From NCBI GenBank assembly GCA_014730235.1, contig WJIO01000131.1:1-10122 (forward strand): a stretch of 10,122 nucleotides of DNA. The letters run 5' to 3'. Source of the DNA: Candidatus Poribacteria bacterium. GTDB lineage: Bacteria > Poribacteria > DTPJ01 > WJIO01. The translations under genes and the position numbers were made by a program. The stretch's first letter is position 1. The number at the start of each line of letters is the position of its first letter. The notes beneath the pieces are model-generated. The model had not been told where the DNA came from and did no database searches. It saw only the letters and a list, made by a program, of their open reading frames with translations. Below are positions 6,929-10,122 of the stretch, piece by piece.

Positions 6929-6956
6929 TGTCATTCCTGCGAAAGCAGGAATGACA
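6929..6956. repeat. Solitary REP-like palindrome
   Basis: TGTCATTCCTGC (6929-6940) and GCAGGAATGACA (6945-6956) form a perfect 12 bp stem with a GAAA loop. The arms are identical to those inside repeat copy 1 at 3682-3709, but the flanks here share nothing with that repeat, so the palindrome moves or is copied on its own. Confidence 0.9.
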
Positions 6957-7039
6957 GAGCAATGTCTACTTAGCGATTAAACCATTTAGTAAAGGGGAAT
7001 TTAAGGATATTTATTGGAAATCACTCAGGAGCAATGTCT

Positions 7040-7993
7040 ATGAAAGAATTATTTACAATGTGGAAAAATACCAGGATGATAGTTCTTACGGCGGTAACAG
7101 CGTCTATATACGCGGCGGTGCTTATACCCTTTAAGGTTGCTATTCCACTGGTTCCGGGTTTTACAGAAGTCAGGCCGGCAAATGTAGTTCCGATTGTATG
7201 TTCACTCATGTTTGGACCTGCTGCTGCCTGGGGGGCTGCTATAGGTAACACAATTGGCGATTTCTTTGGGACTTTCGGCCTGGGAACTATATTTGGTTTT
7301 ATAGGGAATTTTCTATATGGATATATACCCTACAGAATGTGGAAGGCCTTTGGAAGTGGCGAACCTGTTACCCCCAGGCGACGCTCCTTTTCTACAGCTT
7401 TAGTTGTAGCCCTTGTGGTACTTGCTGTTGTATTACTTTTACCTCCTGCTGTCAGGACTTTAAGAGATGGCTCTGCATATAAAATAGATTTATCATCAAA
7501 ACCTGTACTTTTTGGAATTTTTCTGGTAACTCCTGTATCATTCCTTGCGGCTTTATTTATGACTCTTCCCTACCTTCTGGTTACAATTTCAGCCAGCTTA
7601 GCCTGCGGTATTATGATCGGTTGGGGTGTTCATATTCTTGGACTTGTCCCATTTCCTGCCCTTGGTAATATAATCGTTTTAAATAATCTGCTGGTTTCTA
7701 TTGTCCTTGGCCCTATACTTCTTCCGGCCCTTTATCCTGTGGTGAAACGATTGGGTTTAATCTATTCTGAGGTTATGGATGAGCAGGATCAGGCAAAGGC
7801 GCGAAGATGGGCAAGTGCTTTAATGGTTATAGCTGTTATTTCTGCCCTGATAGTTGGTAACTGGGTTTCTATCGGTGGTTATGATATGGGTGTTATGGGC
7901 GATGGATTCGGGCCTGTAGTAGGTCAAGGCGGCGTTGGTCTGGCCCTGACCCCTTTTATACTACTGATATTAATCGCAGCGGCAGCCATGTAG
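7040..7993 (+). CDS. ECF transporter substrate-binding (S) component-like membrane protein
   Basis: A very hydrophobic protein, 317 residues from ATG 7040. The first part has the S-component pattern: a basic start, TM1 (12-33) with an ASIYA (AxxxA) motif that contacts EcfT in known complexes, then conserved-looking EVRPANVVPIV and GNTIGDFFGTFGLGT in a region of close-set helices (to ~100). Further hydrophobic segments lie near 117-138, 157-197, 209-235, 257-277 and 299-316. About ten segments and 317 residues exceed the usual six helices and ~200 residues, so there is an extra C-terminal half. AGGAG at 7027-7031 gives eight-base spacing to ATG 7040; ATG 7034 in the same frame would leave only two. 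The fused ATPase starts 15 bases after the stop, supporting a vitamin, cofactor-precursor or metal importer. The substrate cannot be told from sequence. Confidence 0.72.
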   Translation: MKELFTMWKNTRMIVLTAVTASIYAAVLIPFKVAIPLVPGFTEVRPANVVPIVCSLMFGPAAAWGAAIGNTIGDFFGTFGLGTIFGFIGNFLYGYIPYRMWKAFGSGEPVTPRRRSFSTALVVALVVLAVVLLLPPAVRTLRDGSAYKIDLSSKPVLFGIFLVTPVSFLAALFMTLPYLLVTISASLACGIMIGWGVHILGLVPFPALGNIIVLNNLLVSIVLGPILLPALYPVVKRLGLIYSEVMDEQDQAKARRWASALMVIAVISALIVGNWVSIGGYDMGVMGDGFGPVVGQGGVGLALTPFILLILIAAAAM

Positions 7994-8008
7994 TGATGTT
8001 TATTTATA

Positions 8009-9679
8009 ATGAATTATATAGAAATACAAAATCTAAGCTTCACATATAGTAATGACGACAAGAAAGCCCTTGATGATGTTAATTTCAAACTTAACAAGGG
8101 TGAGATGGTGGTTATAATGGGTAAGTCAGGAGCCGGAAAATCAACTTTTTGCCGTTGTCTTAACGGCGTTATACCCAAGTTCCAGAAAGGGGATTTTTCC
8201 GGTAAAATTACAGTATTGGGCGAACCTACAAAGGACAAGCGTATTTATGAAATAGCCCGAAACGTGGGTCTGGTATTTCAGGATTTTGAACCTCAGTTAT
8301 TCTCAACCAGTGTTGAGCTTGAGGTGGCCTTTGGCCCTGAGAATTTATCTCTACCAAGGGAAGAAATAAGTAAACGTATTAAATATGCTCTCCACACAAC
8401 AGGCCTTGAGGGTTTTGAAAATCGTCAGCCCTATAACCTTTCTGGTGGTGAAAAACAGCGTTTAGCCATTGCCTCTATTTTATCTATCAGGCCAAAAATC
8501 CTTGTGCTGGATGAACCCACCACTGATTTAGATCCTCAGGGAAGATATGACATAATCACATCCCTGAAAAAACTCAGGACTGAATCGGTAAGCTTGATCC
8601 TTGTGGAGCAGGATGCTGAGGATGTAATTGCTGCTGATCGTATAGTGATAATGGACGCCGGCGAGATCGTAACATCAGGAGAACCCGTCTATATATTGAC
8701 TGATATAAAATTGCTGGAAAAACATGGCATCCGGCCACCTCAGATAGCCAGGATATTTGAAAATGAAGATCATATACCACTTACGGCTGAAGAGGCTTTC
8801 GATAAAATCTCCGTTTCTATAGATGAAGAGAAATACAAAGGACTTGAGAAAAATGATGAAAAACGTAAAAATGATTACGGATCACTTGTAATCCAGATAA
8901 ATGATCTAAGGCATAGCTATCCACAGGTTGGCGATGTGCTTAAAGGCGTTGATCTGGAGATCAGGGAAGGGGAGTTTGTAGCCATAATAGGTCAGAATGG
9001 TTCCGGTAAGACCACACTGGCAAAGCATTTTAACGGTCTTTTAAGGCCGTCAGCAGGAATGATTAAAATTTATGGAAAAGACGCGTCAAAAATGAAAGTG
9101 TCTGATCTGGGCAGAATCACCGGGTATGTATTTCAAAATCCCGACCATCAGATTTTTGCCAGCACAGTGAAGGAAGAACTCGCCTTCGGGCCCGAAAACT
9201 ATGGTCTTTCCAGGGATGAAATTGATTTAAATATCAAGGAAGCTCTGGAAGCTGTTCATCTGGAAGGTTATGAAGATGTTGATCCTTTTTCCCTTACCAA
9301 AGGTGAACGTCAACGGGTAGCTGTTGCATCAATATTATCCTGTAAGCCTGAGATACTTGTATTGGATGAACCAACAACAGGTCTGGATTATCTACAGCAA
9401 AAAAGCATGATGGAGCTACTCAGCAATCTGAACGAAGCCGGACATACTATTGTAATTATCACTCATGCCCTCTGGGTAGTAGGTGAATATGCCCATAGAG
9501 CTGCTGTAATGCACGATGGTTCAATCATAATGGACTCAACAGTAAGAAAAGCTTTTTCACAACAGCAAAAGCTGGAATCAGTGGGGCTGAAACTCCCGGA
9601 AATAGTCAGAATGGGTAATATGATGGGGAAAACTATTCTTTCTGTTGAAGAATATAAATATATAACTGACAATAAGTAA
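8009..9679 (+). CDS. ECF transporter double ATPase (fused EcfA-EcfA')
   Basis: A 556-residue fusion of two ABC nucleotide-binding domains, the energising subunit of an ECF-type importer at the inner face of the membrane. Domain 1: Walker A GKSGAGKST (38-46), Q-loop Q91, signature LSGGE (144-148), Walker B ILVLDE (164-169). Domain 2: Walker A GQNGSGKTT (328-336), Q-loop Q376, signature LTKGE (429-433), Walker B ILVLDE (449-454), switch H486. The linker at about 255-292 is charged. In domain 1 the switch His is Gln (VEQD, Q201), and domain 2 has a degenerate signature; both fall in the same composite ATP site. It follows the S component by 15 bases with no clear Shine-Dalgarno, so translation may depend on coupling. 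No EcfT gene follows; the next gene is ftsY. Confidence 0.92.
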   Translation: MNYIEIQNLSFTYSNDDKKALDDVNFKLNKGEMVVIMGKSGAGKSTFCRCLNGVIPKFQKGDFSGKITVLGEPTKDKRIYEIARNVGLVFQDFEPQLFSTSVELEVAFGPENLSLPREEISKRIKYALHTTGLEGFENRQPYNLSGGEKQRLAIASILSIRPKILVLDEPTTDLDPQGRYDIITSLKKLRTESVSLILVEQDAEDVIAADRIVIMDAGEIVTSGEPVYILTDIKLLEKHGIRPPQIARIFENEDHIPLTAEEAFDKISVSIDEEKYKGLEKNDEKRKNDYGSLVIQINDLRHSYPQVGDVLKGVDLEIREGEFVAIIGQNGSGKTTLAKHFNGLLRPSAGMIKIYGKDASKMKVSDLGRITGYVFQNPDHQIFASTVKEELAFGPENYGLSRDEIDLNIKEALEAVHLEGYEDVDPFSLTKGERQRVAVASILSCKPEILVLDEPTTGLDYLQQKSMMELLSNLNEAGHTIVIITHALWVVGEYAHRAAVMHDGSIIMDSTVRKAFSQQQKLESVGLKLPEIVRMGNMMGKTILSVEEYKYITDNK

Positions 9680-9696
9680 GTCTCAATAATGAATTT

Positions 9697-9839
9697 CTGA
9701 TATTTCTAAAATTAACTAAAACCAGATGTTGCAGTGCTTAAAGAGACACTAGCAAATGAAAATGCTATCAGGCTGTCATTAGGAATGACAAACAGAGGAT
9801 ATTTTTTTCATTTCTACACTAACCCCGGAAGAACCAAAA
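9697..9839 (+). repeat. Dispersed repeat, copy 2 (palindrome shortened)
   Basis: This is the second copy of the repeat at 3605-3760, in the same orientation and about 6.1 kb away. Four substitutions occur in the first 84 bases. Eleven bases corresponding to 3689-3699 are missing, reducing the 12 bp stem to TGTCATT-AGG-AATGACA (9774-9790). It lies between the double ATPase and ftsY and fills most of that 186-base gap. Confidence 0.85.
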
Positions 9840-9865
9840 TATTTAAGTAGAAAGGTTAATAAATA

Positions 9866-10122
9866 ATGCTCAGAATATTCAAACGTAAAGATAAAGAGGA
9901 AGATAAGCAAACGCATGAAATAAAGCAGGAGGAAGAGGCTAAAAAGGAGAAAGAAGCAAAGAAAGACTCCGCTCAAAAACTTCGGATGGGTTTATCAAAG
10001 ACCCGAACGAGTTTGAAAGATCGTATTAGCGGCCTCCTGCGGCGAAAAGAAAGAATTGATCCCGAATTATTAGACGAGATGGAAGAAATACTTATTCAAT
10101 CGGATGTTGGTGTAAATACAGC
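9866..10122 (+). CDS. ftsY: Signal recognition particle receptor FtsY (N-terminal part)
   Basis: The first 85 codons of ftsY, cut by the window edge. FtsY is the membrane-associated GTPase that receives SRP-ribosome complexes and hands nascent membrane proteins to SecYEG. Residues 7-39 are a short Lys/Glu-rich A domain, starting after MLRIFKRK. The N domain begins with GLSKTRTSLKDRISGLL (42-58), then IDPELLDEMEEILIQSDVGV (64-83), the four-helix-bundle pattern of SRP GTPases; the GTP-binding G domain lies beyond the window. AGAAAGG at about 9849-9855 precedes the ATG by roughly ten bases. The charged A domain is short, as in many non-enterobacterial FtsY proteins. It is unrelated in function to the upstream transporter. 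Confidence 0.9.
   Translation, partial: MLRIFKRKDKEEDKQTHEIKQEEEAKKEKEAKKDSAQKLRMGLSKTRTSLKDRISGLLRRKERIDPELLDEMEEILIQSDVGVNT

Larger units (their letters stand above)
6785..7039. other. Intergenic region between catabolic cluster and ECF module
   Basis: No gene is visible in these 255 bases. They contain, in order, a terminator-like hairpin (6810-6847), a possible promoter (6890-6919), a solitary REP-like palindrome (6929-6956) and a duplicated 12-base word (6957-6968 and 7029-7040). I looked for TPP, cobalamin, preQ1 and FMN type leader motifs and recognised none. Confidence 0.6.

Noticed and set aside
6929-6956. Palindrome as an intrinsic terminator of the catabolic cluster
   Set aside because: It has no following T tract, the same palindrome occurs elsewhere as a repeat, and a better placed hairpin exists at 6810-6847.
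6920-7033. Vitamin or cofactor riboswitch in the leader of the ECF module
   Set aside because: I found none of the conserved core words of TPP, cobalamin, FMN or preQ1 riboswitches; only the repeat palindrome gives structure.
7034-7039. ATG at 7034 as the start of the S-component gene
   Set aside because: AGGAG ends only two bases before it, whereas ATG 7040 in the same frame has eight-base spacing. The difference is two residues, so it matters little.

Overview
The window looks like a fragment of an uncultured, free-living, AT-leaning bacterium. Its carbohydrate-oriented accessory genes (secreted TIM-barrel protein, Gfo/Idh/MocA oxidoreductase, two uroporphyrinogen-decarboxylase-like proteins, sialidase-like propeller, LamG protein) are typical of environmental polysaccharide users such as Poribacteria, Planctomycetes and related phyla. 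The tail of the LamG protein reminds me of Poribacteria proteins. This placement is an inference from recall, not a measured assignment.

Layout. Positions 1-900 (minus strand) carry the 5' part of a secreted glycoside-hydrolase-like protein that runs off the window edge. A 210 bp divergent intergenic region holds a good sigma70-type promoter facing right. From 1111 to 6784 runs a rightward catabolic cluster: Gfo/Idh/MocA oxidoreductase, URO-D-like protein 1, a decayed signal-peptide stub, one copy of a dispersed repeat, Asp-box sialidase-like protein, URO-D-like protein 2 and a secreted LamG protein. A strong hairpin at 6810-6847 follows and probably ends this transcript. Next comes a two-gene ECF-type transport module: an oversized membrane S component and a fused double ATPase. 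A second copy of the dispersed repeat separates this module from the start of ftsY (SRP receptor), which is cut by the right edge.

How the genes may work together. The secreted and LamG proteins may act on or bind a glycan outside the membrane. The propeller protein, the NAD(P)-type oxidoreductase and the two URO-D-fold proteins may process the released, possibly modified or methylated, sugar inside the cell. Sharing of a substrate is inferred only from gene order. The ECF module is probably a separate transcription unit; no EcfT gene is present here.

Non-coding structure is rich for 10 kb. There is a ~150 bp dispersed repeat in two copies, one with an 11-base deletion in its central palindrome. 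A solitary copy of the same palindrome lies in the presumed leader of the ECF unit. No tRNA, rRNA, CRISPR array, transposase or recognised riboswitch was seen.
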